NCBI RefSeq assembly: GCF_001625195.1 | Contig: NC_054389.1 | Location: 9,296,520 to 9,360,519, forward strand | Reading direction: 5' to 3' | Origin: Drechmeria coniospora | Taxonomy: Eukaryota; Ascomycota; Sordariomycetes; Hypocreales; Ophiocordycipitaceae | DNA: 64,000 nucleotides | Shown: positions 1-12,000 of the stretch, in pieces | Numbering within the stretch: the stretch's first letter is position 1 | Layout of the letters: every line of letters begins with the position of its first letter | Made by a program: the position numbers and the translations under genes | Notes under the pieces: model-generated | Databases searched by the model: none | What the model saw: the letters and a program-made list of their open reading frames with translations, nothing else | What the model was told of the DNA's origin: nothing

Positions 1-1869
1 GAGCGAGCTTGCATCGTTTCTTCACGCCCCACGGCCATGTCCATCGCATGCCCCCCTACAGAACCATCCCCCGGCTCGTCGACCGCGTTCCGTGTCTCGG
101 ACCGAGGCGCCTCCCGCTCCACAACAGCACGGACGATGAGCTGCGGCCGAGGGAGCTTCCTGGCGTTGGTACGTTTACGTCGACGGCCCATGATCCGTCC
201 GCCTGGCATCCCCCCCCCGCCATCCATCGAGCTGGCATGCCGCTGACTGACGGCCGGAACGCAGCGTACCCCGCACCCTTCCTGGGCTCCCACCGCGCCC
301 TCGGCGTCGACCAGACGTGGATGACGGCCGACGACCGATACGGACCCTATGGCTTCGGCGAGGACAAGCCGACGTACGGACGCTCCGTCGTCGCCTGGGA
401 CGAGGTCGACTGGGCCGATCTGCAGGACCGCTGCTCGGCCCGTAACGACTTTCGGTTCCCGACGGTGCCCCCGTCGGTCCGGCTCCGGGCCGACGCGAGG
501 TTCGCGTGGAGGAACCGGACGACCATCAAGCCGACGCCGAGCTGGGACGAGTTCAAGAGCACGCGACGGACGGCGCTCGTGATGCGCACCTGGTCCAACT
601 TCGACTACAAGCCCGAGAATCTGTGGAACATTCGCTCCCTCATCGTCGAGGCGGCGCTCCGGACCGGCGGCGAGTATGCCGTCGTGCTGCTCGTCCACGT
701 CCAGGACCGTGATCGTAACATTTTCCAGTCGCGCGCCAGCTACGATGCCGCCTTCGAGGCGGCCGCCATCCCCCCCGAGCTGCAGTCCATCGCCCTCCTC
801 TGGGACGACCACCTGCTCGAGTCGTGGTACGAGAGTGTGAGCGAGCACAGGTGAGTGCCCACGACGTTCGCGCCCGGATCGACGGACGGAAGTGGAAACG
901 GAACGGACCGGCTGACGGAAAGGACGCAGAACCATGTGGCAGGCCAACCAGCCGCTGCAGCTCTTCGCCCTGCACTACCCCGAGTTCGACCACTACTGGC
1001 AGCTGGAGCTCGACCAGCGCTTCCTCGGCGACGCCGGAAAGTACCTCGATGCCGTCTCGGATTTTGCCCGCAACGAGCCGCGCAAGCAGTCGCTCGAGAG
1101 GTCGACGTTCGCTTACAGCGACGACTTCCAGACGTCGTACGACGACCTCATCAGGCAGGTCGACTCGGCCAACAAGGGCTCGTCGCGCACCTGGGGCCCC
1201 GTCCGGGTGTCCGAGATCGACCCGATCGGACCCGAACCGCCGGTGCCTCGGCCCGAGGACGACGACTTCTTCTGGGGCGTCGGCGAGGAGGCCGACGTCA
1301 TCGTGACGGGCGCGTGCGCCGACGTGAGGGGTTCCTCCTGGGTCTTTGCCCACTACATCAAGGGCTTCTGGAAGGGCACGGCGACGCCGCGGTGGTGGTG
1401 CCCGCCGGCCGTGATGCGAGCCAGCCGGCCGCTCCTCCTCGCCGTCCACCAGGCGCAGCACGATCTCGGCCTCGAGCTCCCGAGCGAGGCGACGCTGCCG
1501 ACGTGGGCCCTCTGGCACGGCCTCAAGCTGAGCCGGCCGCCGCAGCCGGCGTACATGCGACCGCACGAGGCCGAGCGCAAGGACTTTGGCGACGACGACA
1601 CGCGCGACCCCGCGCGCTGGCTGAACACGACGACGACCCCCTGGTTCGGGCACAACCCGGCGAACTCGACGGACGGCATGTCGCACGCGAACCCGCAGAG
1701 CTTTGCCGACCGCGGCTTGACCTGGTGGTGGGTGTCGGAGTGGCCGCGAAATATCATGGACGTCTGGCTCGCCGGCAGCACCGACGACGAGAAGATGCCT
1801 GGCATGCTGCAGGTGCGCGATGGCAAGGTCTACGTGCCGAACCTTGCCATGCACCCGGCCAAGACGTAG
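1..1869 (+). CDS. DUF3405 family protein, 5' end outside window
   Basis: Three exons can be read: from the window edge to 168, then 265-850 and 930-1869. The 169-264 intron has a GTACGT donor, a GCTGAC branch site and a CAG acceptor; removing it joins CLGPRRLPLHNSTDDEL to YPAPFLGSHRALGVD, the order expected in DUF3405 proteins. The 851-929 intron (GTGAGT..CAG) restores the frame into MWQANQPLQLFALHYPEFDHY. Other family-like blocks are RYGPYGFGE, ALVMRTWSNFDY, a WALWHGLK-type stretch and a C-terminal WWWVSEWP. The frame is open to position 1, so the true start and any N-terminal membrane anchor lie upstream; an acceptor-like CTACAG at 56-61 means the first exon could also begin near 62. Members are large fungal proteins of unknown function with a glycosyltransferase-like feel; I assign no activity. 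Confidence 0.85.
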
Positions 1870-3024
1870 AGCGTTCCGGCCGCGAGGTGGGCAGGGCACG
1901 ACGGACGAGGTCAACGCCGAGACACTACCCATCTTCTGGCACACCGGCTGTCTACCCTACGCGAGGGCAGAGTTGCCGTCGCTTTGTGGCGGACCGTCGT
2001 CGTCTCGGGTGCCCGAGACGGGACGCGGCACTCGATCGATTGTGCACACGGAGTGGTACTGCTGGCTTGTATTATGCTCGGCAATACTAGCTACGGAGTA
2101 CGGCGTGATGCTCCGTACAGCGGGTTGTCGAGACCCATCCATACTACTTAAGTAGCATTCTGAGACAACCGCGGTCCTGAGGCTCGTATACCAGACTGCT
2201 TAAGTAAGCCATTGTCTATCATAAAACGAACTTACGGATGCCATTTCAGTCCTGCCAGCACGGCTAGTGCTGTAGCAGGTCCGACGGCATAGAGACAATT
2301 GCTTTTATGCTTTCGTGGCGACTTGCACTTGACGCAACGGCGTTCCAGTGGCGGCCAACCGTTTCCCCTTCGTTTGGGCCCTCGACATCTTGACAGAAGC
2401 GGCCCAAGGTTTCGCCATGATTGGCCACATTCCGTGCCATCCCCGGGTCATCGCCAGCACTATCCCTAATGCGACATCTGACACGTCTTCCAACGACATT
2501 CCCGTGTCTCAGCCCGAACTCGATTTGCTTCTTTCCCCCGTGGACAAGAATAGTCGGGAACAAGTGGACATGAATGGTGGACATGAAAGTGCAAGCTGCA
2601 AATAATGCCTCGGTGACTGTGCGCCAAAAACGGAATACACTAGAGAGCTCGCATAGGGGCGGGGGGGGCTGTGCTTCCTTGGCCCAACGTTCGAACATCC
2701 GACATGTTCTCGGAGATCGGCAGGCCCATCATCCATGTTCGTATTCCCTCTTCATCACGATCATCATCACAGCCATACCATTGGATCGTTGATCGATCGA
2801 TTTTCATCCTCCCGCCATCAAGACAAGCGCGCATCCGAGCTTGCGAGCATGTGTCGTCTTTAGCATAGGGGCCCAACCTCGTGCTTGCTGTGTTCGACTG
2901 CGAATAGCACAGCACGCTCGCGCTGGCCTGGTGACGCCGCACTGCTTCGCCCTCTCTCCGGCCGACCTCGTTCGACGTCCGACATGCGATCGAAGCTCGA
3001 CATCGACACGGCCACGCCAGAATC
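1870..3024. other. Intergenic, no gene recognised
   Basis: About 1.15 kb between the DUF3405 gene and the KP4-like gene. It contains one GTAC-rich patch with TACGGAGTA and CTCCGTAC words near 2090-2120. A 144-codon minus-strand frame at 2264-2698 resembles nothing I know, and its start and composition give no support. Confidence 0.6.
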
Positions 3025-3502
3025 ATGATGCTCCTCTCCATCGCCTTCGTGGCCGTCGCCGCCCTCGTCGCCAGCGCATCCGCCCACGCCGTCAGTTGTC
3101 GCGGCGAAGTCGCTTGTCCGCTCAACGACGGCCAGCTCATCGACCTCCTCGTCCAGTTCCAGAAGCTTCAGAAGCAGGGCAAAGGCTCGCGCTATTACAA
3201 ACCTGGTGGTGAGTCTCTCGGACCCGTCTCGCACCATGGCGGCTGACCCGTCGTCCACCTCTGTCGTGGCAGTGCAAATCGCCTGCGCCGATGGCCCGGG
3301 TGCTTCCATGTGCGCCTTCTACCAGAGAGGTGCCGGCGGCAACGTCAACACGGCCGCCAAGCTCGTCCAGAGCCTGCTCGACCGGAAATGCAGCAGGTGC
3401 GGCAGCTTCCACCCGGCACGGAGGGACGTCTCCAAGGGGGAGCTGGTCATCAACCTCGTCACGAGAGCTTGCTGCGAGGGAAACTGCATCTGTCCTCGCT
3501 AG
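3025..3502 (+). CDS. Small secreted KP4-like (killer toxin family) protein
   Basis: Two exons, 3025-3208 and 3273-3502, encode 137 aa. The 64-nt intron has a GTGAGT donor, a GGCTGACC branch site and a GGCAG acceptor, and splicing keeps the frame. Residues 1-22 form a clear signal peptide ending ASAHA. The remainder has ten cysteines, matching the five-disulfide KP4 fold, with family landmarks SCRG near the mature start, IAC, MCAFYQ, a C-x2-CGS block, DVSKGELVINLV and a C-terminal CC-x3-C-x-C. KP4 family members are secreted proteins first known from a virus-encoded smut killer toxin that acts on calcium uptake in target fungi; chromosomal relatives are widespread in ascomycetes and mostly untested. 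The gene stands alone between two intergenic stretches. Activity is not shown by the sequence. Confidence 0.85.
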
Positions 3503-4787
3503 CTGGTTTGTTCGTCCTCTGCATGGCCGACGGCGGCGAACGAGCCGAAGATGGCATGCATGCGTGCTCGTGTTGCCTCGCTGCGAACCGCCGTCATTTC
3601 CTCGTTTCCCTACCTGCCGAGCTTGCGGGCCTCACCCTCCTCCTTCGACTTGGCGGATTATTGGACGTGCATCCGCGTCTGGTAACGAAGGCAATTAGCA
3701 CAACCGAAGAACCACGACGCCGAGAGGATGGTGGCTGTTTCCGGGGAATCCCAAGGATGGACACGGCCCAAAAGGTACGGCGAGGTAGACCATCGGACAG
3801 GTGGCGAGGATGGAGAGGGAGAGGCTCGCAACGGCTTTCGAGGGCTCAAAGATGCACAACCCAAACTCGGAAGGGGAGTAAAGACGACGACAGTAAAGAC
3901 GGCGAATCATGCTGCGCAGCCACGGACGGCAGTATGTGGGCATGAAATACGGTCAAATGTGAGGCACATGGGATCCCCGTCGAGCAGTAGACAAGGACAG
4001 ATAGAGAAAGTTTTACTTGTCCCTATTACTTGCTCGTCGTGAAGCTGTCTCGCCCACCGTTGAGAGGCCGGGATGGCAGGCGGCAACGGTCCTCCTTCCT
4101 CCACCGACAGCGATCGTGAAGCAGAATAAGTACTGCCGCACAAGAGGCATGTACCTGCAAGTACCTGGACAATACGTGTACATGGAAATACATGTACGTG
4201 AGCACAACTGCGATACGTAAGCCGAACCTTGACAGCATCATACACAGTTGCCGGAGGGAGGCGGCGGCAGGCGGCGGCAGGCGGCGGCAGGCTGCTCGAT
4301 ACCCAGTGCACGAGTGGATTCGGCTCTCCGTAAATGGCGATTCCCGCAGACTGTTGCGGCATGAAAGCTCTTCTCGCCCAAGACAAGACACTGATGTTGC
4401 CGGTCTTGGGTTTGAAGGCGAGGTGAGCGGTGAGATGAATTGTCGACCCCTCTCGCCGCGTACACACCGCCCCTCGCCGACATCATGTACATATACGGTA
4501 CAATATTCTCCGAGGGAGATACTACGTACCGTGCGTGTACTCGTACGTACACATACATGTGCATACGCATTCGAGTACTTAAAAATACACGTATAATACT
4601 GCACGCACCCAATCTTCTGCTTTGGGATGCACACTGTCGATCGAAGTTGACCGAAGGAAGGAGCCCTTGCCGCCTGACGATGCACGATCGGATCGAAGTT
4701 TGCATGCGCAGCACACCGTCCAAGTGAATGCGTCCTTGTCTCCCCTCCTCCATCACCCTGGCGCGTCGACTTTCAAGCAAATTCACA
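3503..4787. other. Intergenic with a GTAC-rich patch
   Basis: About 1.3 kb with no supported gene. It holds a perfect decanucleotide repeat (4261-4290) and a stretch at about 4480-4600 rich in GTAC, CATGTAC and CGTAC words. The last part is presumably the promoter and 5' UTR of the GST-like gene. Confidence 0.6.
4261..4290. repeat. Perfect 10-bp tandem repeat, three copies
   Basis: GCGGCGGCAG is repeated exactly three times. The unit shares GGCGGCAG with a second three-copy decanucleotide repeat at 59831-59860. Confidence 0.9.
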
Positions 4788-5733
4788 ATGGCCTTTGGAA
4801 CTCTATACACAGTCGCGGTAAGTCTCGCCGAACCCGTGCTCACGAGCATCCCCACCGTAATCCTACCAGCAGCAGCTCATTCTCCTCGGTCAAACGAGAA
4901 AAGGACGACAACCCCCGCTCCATCGGCATCAAGGTCGCCGCCGCAGCGAGCAAGCTTGACCTCGAGTTTGAGTACATCGATCTCGGCAAGCCCACGAAGC
5001 GACATTTGGACGCCAACGGCTTGGGCAAGTTTCCGGCCTTTGTTGGAACCGATGGGTTTGCGCTATCCGAGTGCATCGCCATTGCCATCTACAGTACGTA
5101 ACTGCCAGGGCCCTCGACCCGTCCACGGGCCCTCCGCTCTATCCATCGCCAATTCCTTCCAGGGGGAATTGCTGATTGACAATCGCCTAGTTGCATCTCA
5201 GCGCGAGGACACGCCTCTGCTCGGCAAGACGAGGCAAGAGTACGTACCGGCTACATATCCATAGCAACATGCATACCTCCCCTCTCCTACTCGCCGTCGA
5301 ATGATACATTGTCCCGACCTTGACTGGCCGCAGCTATGCGTCCATCGTACGGTGGATGTCCTTCTTCAACTACGACATCGCCCCTGCCCTGACCGGCTGG
5401 TTCCAGCCCCTCGTCGGCTGGATGCCCTACCACAAGGCCTCCGTCGACGCGAGCTCCAACGCTGTCCTGCGTGCCGTCCGCACCGTCGACACCCACCTGA
5501 CGGATCGAACTTATCTCGTCGGCGACCGCATCACCCTCGCCGACTACGTCTGCGCCGGCTTGCTGCTACGGGGCTTCCAGCACTTCTTTGACAGAAAGTG
5601 GCGCCAAGAGAACCCAAATGTCACCCGCTGGTACGAGACCATCACCAACCAGCCAGACTTCTTGGCCGCCGCGAAGAAGGTGGACTTCCTTGATAGGCGC
5701 TTGCTCTTCAAGCCTCCCTCGCAGCGGGACTGA
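4788..5733 (+). CDS. eEF1B-gamma-like glutathione S-transferase, GST part only
   Basis: Four exons (4788-4817, 4904-5093, 5191-5239, 5334-5733) encode 222 aa. The first exon gives only MAFGTLYTVA, then DDNPRSIGIK, as at the start of elongation factor 1B gamma. Each junction falls where the family is continuous: SECIAIAIY to ASQRED, and GKTRQ to DYASIVRWMSF. The thioredoxin-like N-terminal domain (about 1-80) and the all-alpha GST domain (about 90-215, with LVGDRITLADYVCAG and NPNVTRWYETI) are complete. The EF1G C-terminal domain of the housekeeping factor is absent; the protein stops after FKPPSQRD. Stand-alone eEF1B-gamma/GST paralogues occur in fungal polyketide clusters such as the fusarin cluster, so a cluster-specific detoxification or glutathione role fits better than translation. 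It converges on the PKS with 325 nt between stop codons. Confidence 0.88.
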
Positions 5734-6058
5734 GTGGCCTCCAAACAGTGCACGGAGAGATGGACCGAAGCACTCTGACGAATGACAGACTCACATGTGA
5801 CGTATACATGCATGGCCAAAAATAAATGAGCAAAAAAAATCAATTCAGATGGAAATTCATGGCAAACCTAGATGCATCGTATTCATTACGCCGAATCGCC
5901 GCCGTGTCTGTCCCTGCCTCCTTAAACCTGCGTCATGGTGCCAATCAGCTGCGTTGATGCCTCATGGCCTAACCCGTCCCAGCCTAGCCATGACTTGTGC
6001 AGAACCGTCCAAAGCAGAGGCGAAATGCAAATGGGCTGTCTGCCTCACCCAGTCACCC
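5734..6058. other. Convergent 3' spacer
   Basis: 325 nt between the stops of the GST-like gene and the PKS. An A-rich AATAAA-like run at about 5817-5840 may serve polyadenylation of the GST transcript. Confidence 0.5.
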
Positions 6059-9000
6059 CTACCCACCTACCCGCGCCAGCCCGACATGTTCGCTCAGGAA
6101 TTCATATCCATCTCGAATCGCGCTTTGCACCACGTCGTCCTGAAGCATCTTGTTGCTCATGTCAAACAAATGAGGTACATGCTCCAATATCCTCAACTCC
6201 GAGTCAACATCGCGTTCGCAAAGGGCCTCCCACGTCCGCTGAGCCTGCTGCCACGGAATGAGGTCGTCTTCACGGGGATGTATGATGAACGTCGGCGTTG
6301 CGTAATTACCTTGGCGAACCTGGGCCAACGGGCTCACGGCGGCAATTTCAGACTCAGTCGGTAGCGGAAGCCGTTGAGCGTCGCTATCCCTGCACAGCCC
6401 ACCGAGGAGCACGTGTAATGAATGCCCCCGAGTGTTCATGTATTGAGCCAGTCGGCTGCGTGCGTTGGGGGACACCCACCCCCCAACTACGCCTTCGGAA
6501 GCCGGTATGGCAAAGCTGGCCACTGGCTTCTCCGCAACAGCTTGGGAGATAATTTCAGTCAGGTCGTATGCCATCCCTGTGTCGGTGCCAGCGGGGTAGT
6601 TTGGCTTCTGCCAGAAGGCATCCTCGTAGTCCAACGGGCTGTAGAATGCCAGGACTGCCTGTGGGGGCTGAATGCCTCGAGGGATGCATGTCCACCCGAG
6701 AGACAGGGCCAGATGGCCGCCCGTCGACCAGCCCACAGCCACAACCCGCGTCGGGTCGACGCGAACGTCTGCTCGATTCAGACGTACGCCAGGGAGAACG
6801 CTTCGCACCCAAGACAGCGCATCCGCCACGTCCGCCATGGGGCCTTCTGGAAGCGTCACTTCCGGACACAATCGATAGTCAACGCTGATAGGCAAAAAGC
6901 CGCTATTAAGCAGAATCTGAACCTGCCTCGGTCGAATGTCCCGCCGAGAGAGCATGATGTGACCGCCACCGTGAATCATGAGAGCTGTAGCCGCATCACA
7001 TCGCGTCTGTCAGCATAGTTCCGCGAACCCATGAATTGATTCTGTGCATACCTACTGGGAGAGGTCGCTCGTCCGGAACTGGTTCCAGTGGGTAGTACAA
7101 ATCAGCCTGCAGTTTGAGGCCGTCCACTTGCTTGAACACCAACGTCTCCTGTCGATGCTCATGCCCACGCAGCTTCTCGGGATCGGCCTCGGAAACCGAA
7201 TGGTTGCCTGGTGATACCAGGTCCGACGGTGATGCGGCGATGACACGGATAAGCTGCGACTCCTTGGACGTAGAGTCGCTCCATCTCACCCATCCAAACC
7301 CAGCCTCTTTCAAACACAAGTCCCATCTATGCTCGTCCGCCAGCGCATGCTGGCGTCCGTCGCTAAATAGCCACCAGCCATCGAGAAGGCCAAACACGAG
7401 ATCGAACCAGTACAGGTTCTGCGTCAGCTCGACAAGGCAAAGAATGCCATCCGGTCGTAGCAGGTTCCGGATGTTCGTCGTCGACTTGACGAGGTTGCTG
7501 GTCGCGTGGATGCAGTTGGTGGAAATGACAATGTCCATGGAGCCCTGCCACTCTTCCTCAGGGGTTTTCTCGATATCAAACACCTTGAACCTCATAAATG
7601 GTAAATGTGAGAACGATCGGCGGGCGGCTGCCACCAATGACGAGGAAAGATCTGTAAATGTGTAGGAAAATTTGATGTCAAGCTTGCTTAGAGTCTCTAC
7701 AATCTGCTTCGTGGTTCCTCCGGTGCCAGCACCGAGCTCGATGATGCTAATCTCCCTACCAGAGCCCTCGAAATGGGAGAGCATGGAGCAGAGATACTGC
7801 TCGAGGAACAAGGTGGCAGTCTTGAACATTGGTGAGTTTGTATACACGTCTTCGAGCAGTGAACGTGCCGTTGCGTTTTGGAACAACAACACCAACGGAT
7901 CGGCGGACCCAGAAAGACAGTCTGCGAGACGTGAGGCGGTCACCTGGAGGAGCTTGGTCTCAGACGCATGCCTCGGGAACGCAAGCAGCGTGTTGTGAAG
8001 ATCCTCTACAGAATCAGTCGACATCAGCTTGGCGGTGCGACGCAGAATCTTGCCGTCATGAGCAACCAGGCCGGCTTCCTCCAGCATCTTGTATAGCTGA
8101 GGAATCAACTTTTGGTGCCTCTCGTGATACGGGATCGACACCTCGGCCCCTTCAAATAGGCTGTCGAGCTTGCAGCCGAGGTTGGAAAAGGCGTTCACAA
8201 CGTAGGCGACGACGAGCCGCGACTGAAGGGGACAGCACGTTTTGTAGAAATCGGCAAACTCAGTCGTGGTCGCGTGTTGGTCGTAAAACGGATTAACCTC
8301 TGCAAAGGATTGGCTTCCGACGAGTGCTAAGCTCTCCCAAACCTTTGCTGGTTCTTGGGCCAATTCAGTCTGCTGAACAAGCTCGGCAGGGTTTTTGGCT
8401 TTGTCGCTGCTTTTGGTTGTCACTGGAATTGCCTCCACCTCGAGGCCCGACTCTGACTGGATTAGTCGACTTAACCCAAGGACGTCCTCGCACTCAAGGA
8501 GCTGTGCTTGATCGACTGTGAGTCCAAGCTTTTCTTTGATCTCGGACACGACCTCCATGACGAGCAGTGAATCGATGCCAAGATACTCTAGTGTTGAGTC
8601 GGCTTTGATATCGCCCAACGGCATTTCAATAACACTACTCAGGAGGTCTCGAAGCGGCAGCATAACGTCAGCAGCACACACACTAGCCTTCCCAGGTCGA
8701 TTGGCACTCGAGTAAGAGGAATCCCCAATATTGGAGGGACTATACTTGTCGAACAACGATGAGTCCTTGCTGGCCTCGATTGGAGAGGCATCGGCAGGAG
8801 ACTGATATCCCGAGTCGCTCTCGTGCATAGGCACTACTTCCTTCGTCATGCCGGCAATGCGTGAGCGTTCGAGGGTGCATCTTAAGCCTTTGAAGCCAAC
8901 GCTGCGGAAATCTGCTCCCAGAATGACAGCGGCGAGGCTCCTGGAATCGCTTTCATAAATGAAGATATCGTTCGTTACGTGACCGCGCGTCAAAGTCTCG

Positions 9001-12000
9001 TAACAGGAATACACAGCCCAATCACGGCTCTTGCCGTCCCTTGCGTTTGCAAACGACGGGCTTAGCATGACTTCGTCAACGGATGTGCACACAAACACCT
9101 CGGATTCTTTGCGCGATGTGAGACAGTTGACATGAATTCCCGCCACCTGCAGAAAATTGTCGAGGGCGATGGGGTCGCAGATAGACATATCTCCAGACCC
9201 GCAGAGTATGTGGCTGCTAGGTACCGTCACGTCCCCTACAGCTTCGTTGTCCAATGCGACCACGCGTTGTAGACCTTGATAGTATGGGGCGTACTCGACG
9301 ACACTGGAGAATAGTTGATATACGAGCGAACCGCTGACTCCCTTGGACGTGGCCGCGTTGCTGATCCGCTGGTACCTCGACTGCTTGGCGAGCTTCTGCA
9401 GCAACTGCCACCGTGCAACACCGGCGGCATCCTGTGAGTGGACGAGACGGACACGGCCTCGGGCATGCTCTGTGTGCTTCCCGCCTTGGTCTTGCGTCTG
9501 AGCGCAAACTTGAGCGCTGTAGATGGTAAAGTCGTAGACGCCAGGAGAAGTTCGCTGGAGCCGAACAAACAGACCAGATGCGGTAGCGTAGGCCAGTGGG
9601 GCAGACATGGTAAGGTTTTCAAAATGAGGGCATGAGTCGGTTCTCGTCGACTGGTCTCCCGATGCCAATTTGACGCATCGAGCCGCCAGCTCGAGATGAA
9701 GAGATGCAGGGCACATGCCTTGACCGCACACCGCGTGCCCCTTGACGGCTAAGTCGTAAAAAACATGCGACTTTCCCACCGCAAACATGTACTCGCCGAC
9801 GGTGGCGTCCTCGTTCACCATGCTCACCAGATCGCTGCCCGATGATGACATGGACATCTGCGGCCGAGATCCAGTTGCAAGATCGTAGGAAATCCAGTGA
9901 GGCACTTGCTCAAACTGATATAGGGGGAAGTCAGGGATGCTGAGAGCTGGGCCTTTGGCACGAGAAAAGGGCCAGTATTGACAGCCATTACCCGCATTCC
10001 ATAGTTGACAAGCAGCATTGGCCAAATTCTTGACTGCATCATCGCCTCGGAGGTCCATGGCTATAAACGTGTGCTCCGTGCCGAGGCCACTCAGGACCCG
10101 ACGTGCCATGGGGATGATTGGAGTACTTGATCCTGCCTCAAGCCAAATAGAGTAGCCCAGACGAGCATCAATGCGGCGTACTGCATCAGAAAAGTGAACG
10201 GGTTGTCGCGTGTGCTCGGCCACTGCGTCAGCCGTCGTAAATGCCGATGAGTGGCCGTCAATGGAGCAGAATTCGATGTGGATGCGAGGTGGCCGAATGG
10301 TGAGCGTTCCGGTCAAGCGTTTCAAGTCGTCTAGCACGCTGTCGGCGAGATATGAATGATACCCGTGCGAGCTTTGAAGTTTCTTCGTCTTGAAGGAATG
10401 GCAGCTATCCATTGCCTTGTCGATGGATGCGGCAGTGCCGGCCACGACAAAACTCCGAGGGCCATTGAAGCAAGCAACGTCCAGGTGGCAGCCAGGTGTG
10501 GCCTGCACACGGTTGACCACCGTCTCTAGTTCGTCGGCACTGCACTCGATTGATAACATGGATCCCGGATCAGGTCCCCACGAGTCTCTGATGAGGCGGG
10601 CTCGGCCAGAGACGAGACGGAACGCATCCTCCAGCGACAGGGAATCAGCGACGCAGAGAGCAGTGAGCTGACCAAAGCTATGGCCGACCAGGGTATCGAC
10701 GGCCAATCCGGACCCGATCCAGGATTTGGCGCTCGCGTATTGAAGTGACAGCAAGAGACAATGGGCATGCACAATGTCATCCGCTGGCTTTGCCTCGAAG
10801 ATTGCGGGTAATATGACAGGGAGGCCAAGTGCCTCGCAGACCTCATGGCACTTGTCCTGTTTCCCGACTCGTCATTAGAATGCGGAATATCAGAACTGAT
10901 TCGAAGTGCTTACCAGGTGATGCCGAAAGTTGTCACAGCGTTGGTACACGTCCCTCGAAACAGATGGTGCTTGTCCCGTCTGGCCGCCAAAAGCTAGCAC
11001 GATGGGACGTGGTCGTGTCTGCGTAGCAGCGCCCTCCCCGACAATGGCCACGGTATCGTTTAGTTTCGAAGCCAAGTCGCAAATATCGCTTGTTGCAAAT
11101 GCCATTCGGCATGGTAGCTGCGGATTCTGCCGCCGCATGAGCTCCATTGAAACATCACCAATGGATAGCTGGGCGGTTGTCAGGTAGCGCTTCAGCCTAT
11201 CCATATAGGCCCGCAGGCTAACCTCTGACTTGGCCGACAAAACCACAGGGTAGGAGGGTAGGGCGTGCAAATCTGCCGCTTGCCGCGATGCTGTCGGTGG
11301 GTGGGCGCGAACGACAAAAGACACGTTGCTCCCGGCCGCGCCACCATTGTTTACCAATGCAACGAGCCGATGGGCCGCCCAAGGTTGCGTTTCCTGTGGT
11401 ATGGTGATGCGATCCGCGGAAGTCGACTTGATTCGGGGGCTCAGGGTTGTGAATTTGGCCTGCTTCGGAATCATTTGGTGCCTCATCATGAGCAAGACTT
11501 TGATGAGACTAGCCACACCGGAGGCGGCTTCTGCATGACCGATTATATCTTTTATCGATCCGAGAAACAGCTCCTCATTACGACGCGGCCCACCAAACGT
11601 TGAGCGGACACTTTCATACTCGATGGGATCTCCGACTGGGGTCCCTGCGCGGCGGCACAACCCAAGTTAGTATGTACACCTAGACCTGATGACTATGCTT
11701 CCTTACCAGTCCCGTGTGCTTCAACGTAGGATATGTCATTTGCATCTGCTTGCGCCAATGAGAGTGCTCGTTGAAACAGCGTTTCTTGAGATGGGGAGTC
11801 GGCGACGGTGATGGAATTACTGTGGTGATTTTGGTTGATGGCTGAGCCAGAAATGATGCCCAGAATCGCATCGCCGTCGGCGACTGCTGCAGAGTAGCGT
11901 TTCAGAACCAAAAGTCCGGCTCCCTCGCCTCGGCAGTAGCCACTTGCGGAGGCATCAAAGGCCACGGAGGAGCCATGAGGTCTCAGAAACGACGCGGCGG

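Noticed and set aside
640..1944. 434-codon minus frame opposite the DUF3405 gene
   Set aside because: The plus strand has spliced family-like blocks; the minus product is Arg/Val-rich noise.
6059..6979. Separate alpha/beta-hydrolase gene downstream of the PKS
   Set aside because: A 67-nt intron (6985-7051) joins it in frame to the methyltransferase exon, giving [11 protein letters not shown], so it is the PKS release domain.
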